This document shows positions 35,338 through 48,600 of a DNA stretch of 64,000 bases, piece after piece. Position numbers and translations under genes: made by a program. The first letter of the stretch is position 1, and each line of letters starts with the position of its first letter. The notes under the pieces were generated by a model, which saw only the letters and a program-made list of their open reading frames with translations, did no database searches and had not been told where the DNA came from. This DNA is from Dimorphilus gyrociliatus (lineage: Eukaryota; Annelida; Polychaeta; Dinophilidae): NCBI GenBank assembly GCA_904063045.1, contig CAJFCJ010000024.1:558001-622000 (forward strand). Direction: 5' to 3'.

Positions 35338-38300
35338 GTTTTCAGAATAGGATGAAAGGAAAAAATACAGAATTATTACATTAAAGAAAGAAATTTTAAC
35401 CCATTTTTTCCCTTTCAATTACAAACTTAGTTATATTTTTTTTTTGCCTTTTATTTCTTTTCTTTTTGAAAAAAGATTGAGAAAATAAAAAATATGAAAA
35501 TTCAATTTTTATTTTGTTACTTTTTTCCATATAGAATATTTTGAACAGACAAGAAAACTACAATTTTGTATTAAGTATTTTTTATCTTTTTTTTTTGAAC
35601 GATATCATTGGAAATCGTATATAAAACTATCTTTAACAGTATATATGTCTATACCAATTTTGGTATAGAACTTTGGTGCAAAAGATAATTTTCTATATTC
35701 AAAATTAACAAACTTATTTATGAAAGAGCGTTTATATTTAGACGGTTTTTTTTAAAGTTTCAGATAATGGATGTGAGCATCTAATAAAAATTTGGACCCT
35801 AAAAATTATCCCAACTTTTTTTATTTAAGTATTAAACAATAATGACAAAAGAGCAACAAGTTAAATTAGCTAAAACGATATTATATATTTTGAAAGTTAA
35901 AAGGATAAATAAATAATGGGAAAAGGCGTTTTTTCCTCTCTTTTCATAACATAATCTCTTTATGTTCTCTGCTCCTATACTCTTAACTATTCCTTTATCA
36001 TTCTTTGTCTCTCGCTCTATCTTTGTGTATCTTTTCAAAGTCAGTCTAATACTTTTTCCCTTTTATTTATAACTTTATCAAGCCAACGACATAATAGCTA
36101 TAGCTGAATATACAATAATAGAATATAATAAAATGACCAAGTATGTTAAATCCTGTTTTGTTAAATGTCAACAAGAAAAGAAAGAAAATGAAAATCCTTT
36201 TCTCTCTCGCAAAATACTTCTTTTTTATTATCGAAAGAATAAATTTTAATATTTGAAGTAATAAAAGCTAATCAATTAGTAATAGTAAACAATCGAACGG
36301 AAGTATTCTGTTATATTCTTATAATACGGATAAACTGTTTCCTTTTCAATACAATTTCGATGTATTAGCAATTTTTCGGTTTTAAAATAAATTAAGCGTA
36401 AATATTCTATTGGAAAATAACTATACTAAATAAGCAATAATGTTATGAAAAGGAAAAAATGGCCGTAAAAGCGATATTAAGAACAAACAAGGCGAAATAG
36501 AAATCGAATTCTAAACATTTGTATATGTTACATTTTATAGCTTATTAATATTAAAGGAGGAGTGTTTTTGCGTACGATTTAATTAGATACAATTAAGTTG
36601 AATAATTATATCTAGAAAATAATATATCATATATTAAATATGTAGGTTCATTGTGTAATTTTTTCTCATTAGCATAGAGCATGATTTTTATATCGGTTAG
36701 CATAGAAATTTCTAATATTACTAATTGTCAGTAAAAAAAGGCGGGCTATAACACATTTGTGTATTGGAGACACTTATCGTGTTGTAATATGACATATGAC
36801 GTAGAATACCACCTAAATTTTGTAATTTTATAATAGATCTCATAACTGATTAATGAAAACTTGTTCAATAATTTGAGACCAGAAAAATTCTAATTCTTTT
36901 TGAGATTACCTCAGAATAGTGATACGAACTTTATTCTATTGATAAATACCCAACTCAAATTCTTTCTTTGTCAAATAGAAAAAGAAAAACTCATTAAGAA
37001 TCTTCAGAGAGAGGCAATTTTATTTCTTATAGGTTTAAGACTGCCTTAACGCAAGAACACATAATGAAAATACCATTTTATGGTATGCAATAAATTAACA
37101 TCGAACATTTTTTGCTAAGAGAAAGCTCTTTAATTGCAGTTTTATTACAATCTGTACTTCCGTTAACTAGTAGTAATTTTCTAATGTTTGCATTTTAACC
37201 CTGGAAAGCAAACTAGATAGTGATCAATTTACATTTGTACTGCATATTTCTTATCTACACAAACTTTAATGTATGAATGTATTCGTATCACCTACGCGAA
37301 AGGCTAATTTGTCAAACGCTCTGTAAAATAAGCAAAGGGTTAATTTTCAAGATCAATGAGAGGAATAAAAGTAAAAGTTAGAAACTTTTATCAAGTCAGA
37401 ACACAACACTTGAGTCAATCATTTATCATAGATATATTTCATTTTCTTATCTATGAAGCCGAAGTTTTAATAATTTCTAAAAGATAATGAAGAATAAAGG
37501 GAATATGAAAATATTTCAAAGAATGAAAACTGTAAAATTAATTGCTGAAAAGGGAAAATAGAAAAGAAATGTTAAAAATAAGATTGATATGAGAATTGAA
37601 AAAAAGACATCTCTAGAAGAATTATTCATGATATTTACGATTAATAATAATAGACATTGATATGCAAGCAAGCATTCTCTTTTTTACTATTAGGCAAAAG
37701 AGTAGAAAGTATGAATGTAGAAATAATTTTAATAGGCACGCTATATTTTGCTTATTCGTTTAAATTGAAGATGATATTTCCAGTTAAATTTAACATTCTT
37801 TAAAGAATGAATAAGGAAAAAATTCAATTTTTCATTTTCTTTGTAAGGTAATTATATAATCAATGTGTACTGCTTTTAAAAAATAATACGACAAGGTAAT
37901 TTACTTGGTATTTAACACAAAGTTAATTTAATTTTTCATATATGTCTTTTTATCTATTTTTATTTGAATAGCAAACATACGTATTATCAAATCATCTTCT
38001 TCAATACGAAGTAACTTTAAGTCTTGTTAGTCAACAAAGTGGAAGTAGAAATGGAAATTATGAACATAATTAGCTGCAGTCGCCATCTATCAATTTCTTC
38101 CCTTAATGACGTATTTTTATTGTTCAGTTCTTTTAGTCAATAACTAAGGATAATGTAATTAATTAACAACATTTAATGAATAGAATATGAGTATATAATT
38201 ATATATTCTGATAGTCTTAATTATGATAAACTTTTGTGTAATGTCTACTAGTAGTAGTATCTACTGAGTTAAGAAAATATATATAATTTATTATATATAC

Positions 38301-38647
38301 ATCATTTTTGAGACATTTCTAACTATATTTAGAAAAGAAGAATTTCATCTTTTGGGTTAAAAAAAAAAGAAACTTTACCTGAGCTATAGCTATAAAATCA
38401 TTGTCTGCTACGTTAAATTTAGCATAAACTATATATTTCTTCTTTCTTTTCATATCTATATCTATAAATATACATTCAATAGTTATTTATATTTCGAAAG
38501 TTCATGAAAACATAAACATGCGATAACAATATAAACATGTATATGTACATCAATTTACGAGAACGTGATAATCTTGTTCAAAGCTTTTTTATCACTTTCT
38601 CTCAATCAAGAAATATGTTTCAATAATTTTATTCTAAAGCTTGAAAA
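35338..38647. other. Spacer between the cysteine-module gene and PAN gene B
   Basis: Over 3 kb with no recognisable exon or RNA gene. A minus-strand AATAAA (38628-38633) lies 15 bases past the stop of PAN gene B and is a good polyadenylation candidate. Any extra exon of the cysteine-module gene would lie at the left end of this interval. Confidence 0.45.
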
Positions 38648-39784
38648 TTACACACAAACACTTATCAATCTATTAGTCGAAGTTAAAGAAACTTCACAAA
38701 TCTTTACATCCTTCATAATTGGTTCCAATCTTATTTTGTTATAATTACTACCAACGCATGAGAACGAGCAGTAATATTCATTTCCCTCAATAGAGTAACA
38801 TGGTTCAAATTCATCATAAAAATTAGCAGTTACTTTAACAACGTTATCACACGTTTTGTTTAGAAGAGATAAATATATATTAACATTGATTATTGTTATA
38901 GCTTCAAATAAGATTTCTGATGTAAAGATAACATTACTATTATAAATCATATCTGTTTGACATTTAGTTTCGCCGTCTCCTAAACTTTTTAAAAGTGATT
39001 TATAGCTGTTTGTGGATATAAAATCATGCCATTCCAATTCAATATTGAAAGTTGCTGTTCAAAAGAATTAAAAGTTTGTTATAAATCGCATTTAATCACT
39101 ATGTCTTTTACTGTTACAACCTAAGCATTGTGGCCTAGAATAATGAACAGCTGGTATAATTTCAAAGTAACTAGCTGAAGGCCCATCTGCTGACAATGTA
39201 TGGCAGCTTCGTTCTTCCAAATTCACGTTAACACCAAGACAGTAATCTGTTCTATTACAAATATTTACACATTCTTCTTCAGACTGTATGTCTTTAATAT
39301 TATCAATCAAACAAATGCAGCCAATGACAACTTTTTGGAATCGCTTCCAATTAGAGCATTCTGTAATAATACTTTTAATATATATTTAAAATTCATATAG
39401 AGATTCTTAATACCAGAATGGATAATTTTTGAATAGTAATAAATATCAGCAGCAAAGGACATTCCATTGTCATAAAAAGCATATTTTAAAAGTCCACATT
39501 TTTTGCTTGTACTATTCCAAGTAAAAGAGGCGCATCTCACATGATCTTCACATAATTTCAGACATTCTTCCATAGTTTTACCAAGGTAGAGTTCAAAGTG
39601 TGATAATCCAGGCAATTCGTGTTTATAGCCTTGGTAAAGCTTACAAACTATTTATGATGAAATCGTTAACGTAATCCGATGAATGAGGATTTAAGATTTA
39701 CTTACTATTTTTATCCATAAACAGTTTAAACGGGATACTAATTTGTAAGGCAGTAAATATAAAAAGTGTTAAAACGTTGTTCAT
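38648..39784 (-). CDS. Secreted two-PAN/apple protein B with galactose-binding-like C-terminus, 4 exons
   Basis: Exons in transcript order are 39784-39706, 39647-39414, 39360-39121 and 39054-38648 (960 bp, 319 aa). A signal peptide (NNVLTLFIFTALQISI) leads. Two apple/PAN-like domains follow, one per exon, with the typical central helix cysteines (MEECLKLCEDHVRCASFTW, SEEECVNICNRTDYCLGVN). PAN modules bind proteins or carbohydrates. The last exon encodes about 135 aa with seven cysteines, a GDGETKC motif and an ICEVSL strand near the end. That pattern recalls divergent discoidin/fucolectin-type galactose-binding folds, but the similarity is weak. The model is supported by the tandem paralogue, which has near-identical exon sizes and a last coding exon of exactly the same length (407 bp). 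It is probably a secreted lectin-like or defence protein. Confidence 0.82.
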
Positions 39785-40093
39785 AGTTCAATTCCGTTAC
39801 TTCTTTTTGATGCATTTAAACAAGGATTATTCTAAATTCGATATTTGAATAATAAAACATAGAGACGACAACTTGATTAATATTTTCTTAAAAGAATTCA
39901 TAAATACTCTATAAATGTTCATATTCAATAATTAAGTGTTTTTTTAATGTTATGACTGAAAAACTGCTAAAATAAAGTAATAGAACATGACATTTACTAC
40001 TACCTCTGTTTATACATTTTTATTTATTAGCCAGTCAATGATTAAAGGTTTGCAGATATTTTAATTTTTTATGTATATAACAACAAACTCTCT
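39785..40093. other. Short spacer between the two PAN paralogues
   Basis: About 300 bases that must contain the promoter of gene B and the 3' end of gene A. Minus-strand AATAAA candidates occur in the TTTATTTATT near 40018-40029. Confidence 0.5.
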
Positions 40094-41245
40094 CTAGTAA
40101 CAAACATTAAAAGAGTGCGTTGAACTGTCTACAGATATCTCACAAAACGTTATACTTTTAACTAAGGGTTTAACTAAAAATTTAGAGAGGTTAGAAACAG
40201 AACAAGAAAATTTGCAAATATTAGAAACTTGCTCTAACAATTGACAACTTTTATAGATTTCATTATTATATGTTCCAACGTCAACAATACTTGTACACGG
40301 TCCTGTTAATGCATTTAAAAACACTTGCACATCAAACTTTACTGGTTTTCTAAAGTATTGAGTAGTGGTGAAAATAACAGTTGGTTGATCAATCGATCCC
40401 AACGAACAAGTTTTCATGCCGTCTCCATAATTTTGTATAAGAGGAAATGGTTTTTCATTTACTGACATTGAATTCCATTGAAGCTCCACTTGAAATGTAG
40501 CTGTTATTAATAAAAAAGACTTCAGTAATGAATTGTTTAGTAAAAGGTTACCATATATTAAATACCTAAGCATAAAGGTTTAATATGAGTTTCAAAGTTT
40601 TTATATGATACGATGGAGGCACCATTACCTATTCCACAAAGAAGATGACAACTCTTTTGCTTGGAATAGTTTACACTAAAGCAGTTCTCCTTTTCTTCGC
40701 ATTTCAATAAACAATTTTCCCTTGTTTCGTTAAAAGATTTCTCTAAAAGACATCTATTATCGAAGACATGATTCTTAAATGTCCTAAAATGGTTACAACC
40801 TATAGCAAAGTGTGTATTTTAATATTACAACTATTTAATTATCAACCAAAACAAACCTTCTTCATAGACTTTAACATAATAGATTGTTCCTGCTTTATTT
40901 CTTAGTTCTGGACCAAGGATAGCTAAATTTTTTGTTACACATTTATTTTGATTAGCTGTAAATTGAAATGAGAAACAACTGTCAGATGCTGTGCATCTAT
41001 TCAAGCATGACTGTAATTTAGATTCGTCAAACGTCTCGTCTGTTTTTTCAAAATTATAAATAGTGTCAGAGTATGCTAAGTAGCTTCTACAATCTAAAGA
41101 CATGTTTAGAAAAAATAGTTAATTATTCTTAATACATTAATTTGAATAACTTACATTCTCTTTTAACAAACATACGAGTTTGTTGAAAATAATAAGGAAT
41201 TATTAAGCTAATAAAGATAATATTAAAACAAATTGTTCTCTTCAT
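40094..41245 (-). CDS. Secreted two-PAN/apple protein A with galactose-binding-like C-terminus, 4 exons
   Basis: Exons in transcript order are 41245-41155, 41093-40857, 40799-40566 and 40500-40094 (969 bp, 322 aa). The signal peptide is MKRTICFNIIFISLIIPYYF. PAN domain 1 contains LQSCLNRCTASDSCFSFQF and PAN domain 2 contains RENCLLKCEEKENCFSVNY. The C-terminal module begins ATFQVELQWN and includes GDGMKTC and FCEISV, aligning along its length with gene B. All introns are 53 to 66 bases and all are phase 1, so exons can shuffle without frame loss. Together with gene B this is a recent-to-moderate tandem duplication, because the proteins have diverged well beyond simple allelic change. Upstream Met codons within the second exon (41103) are not needed once the signal exon is joined. 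Confidence 0.82.
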
Positions 41246-42605
41246 TTTCTGACAAACACGTCTCTAATAGAAAAAACAAGTATTCTTACAACTGATCCGA
41301 TACAGGCAATAGGAATATGAAAATTTAAACACAACCTTATAATTTATATCATATAGTATAATAAATTAATTCTTTTAGTTAAAAAACCTTGTCATGTTTA
41401 CCTTTTTATATTTATATAACTCGAATATTTATAAATTTTGCATGAAAGCAAAAGTTACTTTATAAGATTTTCACCTTTTGTTGCTAAAAGAGAAATATAT
41501 CTAATCAGATAAATGTATATAAAAACTATATCCATTTTTATAATGGTTTTCATGAGCTATCAAAAAATGCTTATACCTTTAAGCATTATTAAGATATTAT
41601 ATATTTTTAAATGTTAACTATAATGAAAAATGTGCTTTTCTTTCTAAATTATAAATATGTAGACAATGAATGAGAAATCTGGATAAAAATCTAATTTAAC
41701 TCACATGATCAATAGTATTAATCATCCAAAGTATATATGTACTTGAAAAACTGCTCTGATTTTATTTTTTTCGTATTTTTATTAAAAAATTTCATGTATA
41801 TTCTAATATAAACTATTATACAGTACATATATACAGTTATAGACATAGTCTTCCGAAAACTTTCTATTTATATTCGCCTTTATTCCCTTCCTATCAATCT
41901 AACTATCTATCTTCCAATCACAATCTATGTTTAAGACGGACTAATGACAGTATTAATTTCTATATATGGACATATTCCAATCTTTTTTTTCAGAGTTAAA
42001 ATAACAAAATTGGAAATAGCTATTTTTTGGATATTTACAAAACCAATTGGTGAGATTTGGATTACTATTTTCCTTTTGTTTTGCATTACAATTTAAAATA
42101 AACCTAAAAAAATTATATATTGACTATTTCCGCCTTATTTAAATAAAATCATTCGATTCTTGTCCTATATATAGTTCGTTTTTCTTTTATATTTCATTTT
42201 AATAAAATATGATAATTTATTCATTTTTAACTGGTTCCTTTTATGTTTAGTTGTTTTGAAAATTGTTTATTAGGCAATTTGAATGCAGAATATACGGAAA
42301 ATTAAAAAGAAATATGAAAAATTAATAAAATGTATTTTAATATAATTTAGTATATTTTATGTATATATAACATTGTATAACATTTGTTATACTTAATATA
42401 TATATATATATATACAGTATACTTATATATCCATATATACTGTAACATGTACAGTGTGTAATGTTAAGTAGAATTGGCGTTGTCTGTTTTCGTTGTTTTT
42501 ATTTATTTATTAATTTTTTGGCTATTTATCTTCTTGCGACACGTCTCTGAGAACTATTGAGCTATATTCCTTTTCTTTTAAATATTCTTCTAAATTACAT
42601 CTCGT
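41246..42605. other. Spacer between PAN gene A and the SUEL-CUB-sushi gene
   Basis: Contains the PAN A promoter and the 3' region of the receptor gene, with a (TA)n tract and TACAGTATA palindromes at 42398-42460. No exon recognised. Confidence 0.45.
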
Positions 42606-45600
42606 TTAAAACCTTGAGATGTTTTGCACTTGAGTATGTATCCCGCTGCAAGGCCTTACAGAACCCATAGGATCAACCACCAACTTCGGATCTAATGTAA
42701 AATATGAATGACCGTTTTCATTACCACCGTGTTCACTAGATGGCCCTGTATTATAACCTGCATCTGAGAATTCAAAATGATATTCTCTCTTCTCTCCGGA
42801 AGGTGTCGCCACGTGTCTCAACGACCCAGCGGATCCCCTTGAGCAACGCTTTTTACTACACTCGTTCGGATGTGGCGGAAAGTCCTCAACGCAAGCGTAA
42901 TCGTTCTCCGACTGTGGAATGGGCTTCGGTGTTGCTGGCAGAGCTCTGGTATTCCTCTTTAGACTGGTCGGTCTAGCCCACATCTCTTTTTCCTGTTGAG
43001 CTAGAAGATACCCTGCAATCTGTGCTTTTTTTGCAGTCGCCTTATGTTTTTGCCTGAAATATAAGAAACTAGTTAAAACCATATAGTGTTATCAAAAGAC
43101 ATCGAAATAGGCCAAAATACGTTTTATATTGGTTTAATTCTCCAACAAAGGCCTTAACGGCTGTACTTAAAAAATTAGTAGATTTATCCTACTTATTCGT
43201 CTCCATTTCAGTCTTCTAATCTAATTAATATCGTCATCTGTGGCCCTGTTTTAGAGCTATTTACTATTGTTGGGCCTCTATAAGCAACTATATAAAACAT
43301 ATTGTCTTTTAGAAGGCTAATGGAAATAATTTCAATTCCTATCACTGTTAGAACGATAAAATGCAAAGAAGAGATAAGAAACGCCCATACAATAAAAATT
43401 AAGGAAAGTCGATGGACGTTCTGCTAGATCAATTAAGCGTTCCAGAGAGAGACATTGTGCTTTTTTCGTTTGACATCCTTTTACAATATTATTAAAAGGA
43501 ACTTTTGCCTAATGGTAATTTCCCTTTTCTTTTAATTTTTGTTTTTTTTAATTTATTATTTATGACTTTAGATAGATTCTTTTACACCCAGATAAAGTCT
43601 ACTTACTTCTTCAAGCAAACCATTCCAGTTACTAAAATGGAAACCGAAACAACAATAGCTACTCCAATTATAATTGCAATCCAGAATCCTGTAATATGAA
43701 TTATACAATTTAAAGACATTCAACCCGACTAATAAAGGGAAAAATGAACGCAAATACAATAGAGTAATTATATATAGTATCGCCAGATGGCGTTTAACTA
43801 CCCACCCGTAGGCAAAGACAAATTGCCGATAGCAATTCGCCATATAGAAGACTTTTTGACGGGGACTGCTGGCGGCGAACAATTTCTATCCATTCCAACC
43901 CATTCTGTACCATTGCAAGTCAAATTCCAGACTTCTTGGTGATGAACGTTACATCCTACTTCCATTAAATTCTCACTAACTCTGTGACGCCAACCAAATG
44001 GTTTGTGTGGGAGTTCTGGACATCCTTGAACTATAATTAAAAGTAAAAGAACAAAATTAACTTAATTGCTAAACTTTTATTCTTTTTATCATATCCAGAT
44101 GACCTTATATATTACAGTTTCTCTATGATTTATATCTTTAATGGATGTATTGTATGTAAAATTACTATTATACAATAAGAAAAGAACTGAGCTGTGTAAA
44201 CGTCAAAATCTCGTATAACCTTTTCATTCCTTGATAATTAAATGAATATCAGAAAGAAATCTCGTCTATCTTGATTTCGCTATCTCATAGCAAAAATAGA
44301 CAGATATAACTGAAAGAAAAACTTGTCTATATCCCCGATAATAAAAAAATAAACATCCCTATTTATTTTTGTTTTCTCTATTTAATTTATAATTAACAGT
44401 TGTAACAGTTCTGTGCATTTTCTAATCCTTTAATATTAAATATTGCAATATAGATAAGTATATATAAAAATTCCTTTACGACTAATTATATCGATAAAAA
44501 GCACGGATTAATATATATATTAAATAGAAAGTAATACTTTCTTTTCAAATTTTAATCATCATGAGGGTAAAATATATTTTTTTTTTCAATAGTCCTATAA
44601 TATTTCAATCAGAAGTTTTTTATGTTTGTTAAATAAGCAAAAACACATTAGCTGTAAATATAGATATTGTAGATATTGCACTGGAAGAGGGAAAAATCAC
44701 TGTTGCTGTTACCAATACCTTATATGGTATATACTGTATTTTCTACATGCTATTTTAATATATTAGTGTATAATTCAGGATTTCAATATTTATAAGTATT
44801 CTTTTAACAGAATCTCTTCACCTCTTAACATTTTTGCATGCCTATCTGCCTTTCCTTCTCTCTTTCTCTCTCTTTCTTTCTATCTATCCATCCATCTCTC
44901 ATTTCTCTATACATCTTCGTTTTGCCTTCCCTAGAAAATCCTAACAAGATTTTCCATTTACAACAAAGGAAACGAAGTGAATAAATTGTAAGTAGCTATA
45001 AAATTATTCATCTTTATGCTAATTCATTTCTGTAATTCAATTTTTTCATTAATAAGAGAGTTCACGTTTGTGATAAAACAAGAATTTCTTCTATTAAACC
45101 CGAAAAGCTTCTTCTTTCACTTTCAAAGATAACAAAAATGTTTAGAAAATCTTTAGAGACTGCAAAAACCCTTTCTCCTCTCTATTGTTTTCTAAATAAA
45201 AAGAGTTTATAGGTAAGGATAGAAAAAGAAAGGTAAAAACTTGCAATTGTTTCGAAAAGAAAAGCTCATCCTATCATTTGAATAAAAGGACTTAGTAAAA
45301 GGAATTCTTACAAATATATCCTAATTTCTTTCTTTTGTTCTGGGGGCGGAAAAGGATAGTTTTATCTATTCCCAGTATAAACAAATTGATGAAATAGAAG
45401 AGTAGGAATACAAACCCTCATTGAGATAAACGTTACGCATTATGTAAACTAAAGTGGTGAGGTAAAATAAACGAATAGAAAAGAAATACTAACTTTCGTA
45501 ATGTAGAAGAAATTCACCAGGCCTCTTTCCGTCCGATCCCCTGAGCATCTGCACCTCGACGGAGTAGGAGGAACTCGAATAAATCATCGTGTGCCTAATA

Positions 45601-48600
45601 CTTTGAGCGCAAACTGTCTTATGACGATGTCTGGACGACGCTCTTTCTATTAGGACAGCATAGATTAGGCAAGCGTCCTTCTTCTCTACAGATGCCGGAC
45701 GGTCTATACTGCTTGTATTCGATGCGTCATTGCTAGCGAAATCCGATAGCTTTATTGTTATTGTTTGTCCGGGTTGAGCCTGCGGGTTTGTTTGTTATTT
45801 TTTAGCTGAAGGGGAAGATTTCGATAGGGGGCTTCTGCTATTTCACTAATATTTTTAACCTAGCTTTACATAAATAAATGATAGGAAAGATGGTATGCGT
45901 GATTTCTTACAAACTCTATCTAATATTTATATAAATATATTAGTCATATCTATATATATGTATATATATACAAGACTATAAGCAAAATGCTATAATAATA
46001 TATAATTACTATATGTATATATGTATTTATATATAAATATGTTCTATATGCATATTTTATTAGCCTCAAGTGTTTCCCAACGTCTAGCTCTTTTTAATAA
46101 AACACTTAGACTTGTACAAATAAAGCTATAATTCCATTTTTTTCCCATGCTACACGCACTGACTTTAAGGAGATAACCGTTTTGGATTTTTACCGGAAGT
46201 TTATTCTAAGTGCTAAACAAATCATTTTGTTTTATATAACTATGTTATCTGTACATTTTGGTTAAATCATTCGTTACACATGCAGATTTTATTCACTGAA
46301 TACCCCTTTTTATAATTAATATACCTCCTGGGTCTTAAAACTCTGAAAATGGAATTTGATCCCTTAATGAAATTTTTTTGATTAATTAGAAGGCAAAAGG
46401 TTTTGATTTAAAATATCCTTGAATAAAATTCATTTCCTTTCTATTTAAGAGTTAAATACAAGAGTTTGTATAAAACAACGATTGTGAACTTTCTGTGACT
46501 CTTTTTAGGGCTTCTATGAGCCTTTTATTTAGACCGGCGTCAAAGTTAATTAATGAATTGGCCAGCCATAATTGCCTTCACTTCTCATAGGAATAGAGAA
46601 TCCCTTTTCCTGGGAAAAAGGTACTTCAAAGTCTATATTTTAGCCAAGTCTCTGTGAGATAACTGACTTGTTTCTTTTCGGTCTTTTATCAAAGAAATTT
46701 ATCACGTGATAGAGTTTCTTCGTCTACTTTACAAACGCAATAAATCAATTTTTAAGGAAAGAAAGCAGGTGCCTATTTTCTTTCTTCCCTTCTGATACTG
46801 GAAGTCAATATCTTTAAATTTCTACAATGTCTATAATAATTGTATTTCTTTGTGATAAAATTTAAATAGGAACCCTATTCTTTCATTTTATCCTAAAGTT
46901 ATGAGCAGTTTTTAACGCTACGAGAAATTTATTGATCTAATCGATTGTATAAAATGACTTTTAGTAGGTCTGTACCTATAGAGGTAATATTTAAAAATAT
47001 TCGTTTGCAGCTATCTTCTAAAGAGCTTTACTACGTATTAGACAAAATCAAATATTGTTATTTTATTACAAGTTTTAAACAAAGGAACCTCTCATCTATA
47101 TGGTATCCATTTTCAAAAGTTTCCCTCTCGATGCTTAATCTATATTCTCTTCTTGAAAGAGAACAACGATTTATAACTATAGCTTATAAAAAGAAAATAA
47201 TAATACTTAACTATATATCGTATACAGTATTATAAATAGCTTATACTGCTGGCGGACAATTACAGATAATAAGCATTTATTCGGTACGAATACCTCTGGG
47301 AGAAAAGTACAGAGCCCCTTATGATATGATTACAAAAAATTTTCATAAAGTATAAATATAATCTACTGATATACTTCATTTATAGGTTAAAGTATATATT
47401 AGTATTTTTATAGCCATAAATTACCTATTTTCTGTATTTGAGACCAAACAAAAAATAGGCAATTTATCACCTTGTATTTAAATTAACCTTTATAGTCCAA
47501 GGGCAGTCAGCGGAACCACAATGATGCTGGTCAGCAATATTACTTGACAGTGTACCAGTAGCCTGAGTTAGAGTAAGTTCACGTAGATTGCTACATGGTT
47601 TGCAAGAATTCTGGTTCGTTACAACTGTAAAATGAATTGAAGAAGAAAATTAGAAAAAGAAAAACCAAAAGAGAAGAAGAAAAGAGTTTATAGTCTTGGT
47701 TACTTTCGCTCCATATAATATTTCTATTGTCTAAGCTATCATAAGGTCAATAATTATGTAATATAAACAATCGTTTTGGGTAGTTTATCATCGATATTGG
47801 AAAAAGTCGATTAAACGTATAATATTTTGAGAAAATGATCTATAAGTCAATCAAATAGCGTGTCGATTTATTCGCCTTTTTTTCTCATTTTCTTCAAAGG
47901 ATTGTTCAAGTGTACTTAATGTCTATCTTTTTATATATTTCTTCCTTGAATAAAGAGTTTAACGGTTAAGCCTCAATTTCTTTTTATGGGGATGTCAATC
48001 ATTCGCTTTTTAGTATCTTAATAAAGCCATAATGCTATAATACACAATAAGTTTTCTGCTTTCTTGATAAGCGAACTACCTGATAATTTAATAGGTAGAA
48101 AAAGCTCTCAATTACCCCGTTGAAATTGTAGGAGATCTCTATTTTGCTCTGTCTACCTCTCGTCTCTACTCTTTCCTTTTATACCTTGCTGTATCAAGAG
48201 ATGAGTTAAGTAGACTAACCTGGTAAGCATTCATAATCGGCTTTTAAATAGGTCACAAGATCCATATCCAAACAATTTCCTGTAAAATTTGTTAATTCGT
48301 AACTAAGCAACGAAATTTTACACATTCTTTTTCCAGAACACTGTTGATCCATGTAATTTAGCATGTCTCCATGGCAATTTAGCTGCCTAAAAAAATAATT
48401 ATTTTAAGAAATTAACCTACTTGCAAGGTGACAAAACGTGATACATACCCATATTTCCATTTGATGCAACCTTCCAATCTTCCGTATTTAGCCGATGTCA
48501 TAACAATTACAGCATTCTTGCCACAATCAGCTTCAAATTTGTCTTTATAACAATTTGCATCTCTGGAATCTATTGAAAAAAAGAGCTATTATTTTCATAA

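Noticed and set aside
46945-47235. 96-codon plus-strand frame
   Set aside because: Opposite strand to the receptor gene, inside its intron, no signal peptide or domain, AT-driven composition.
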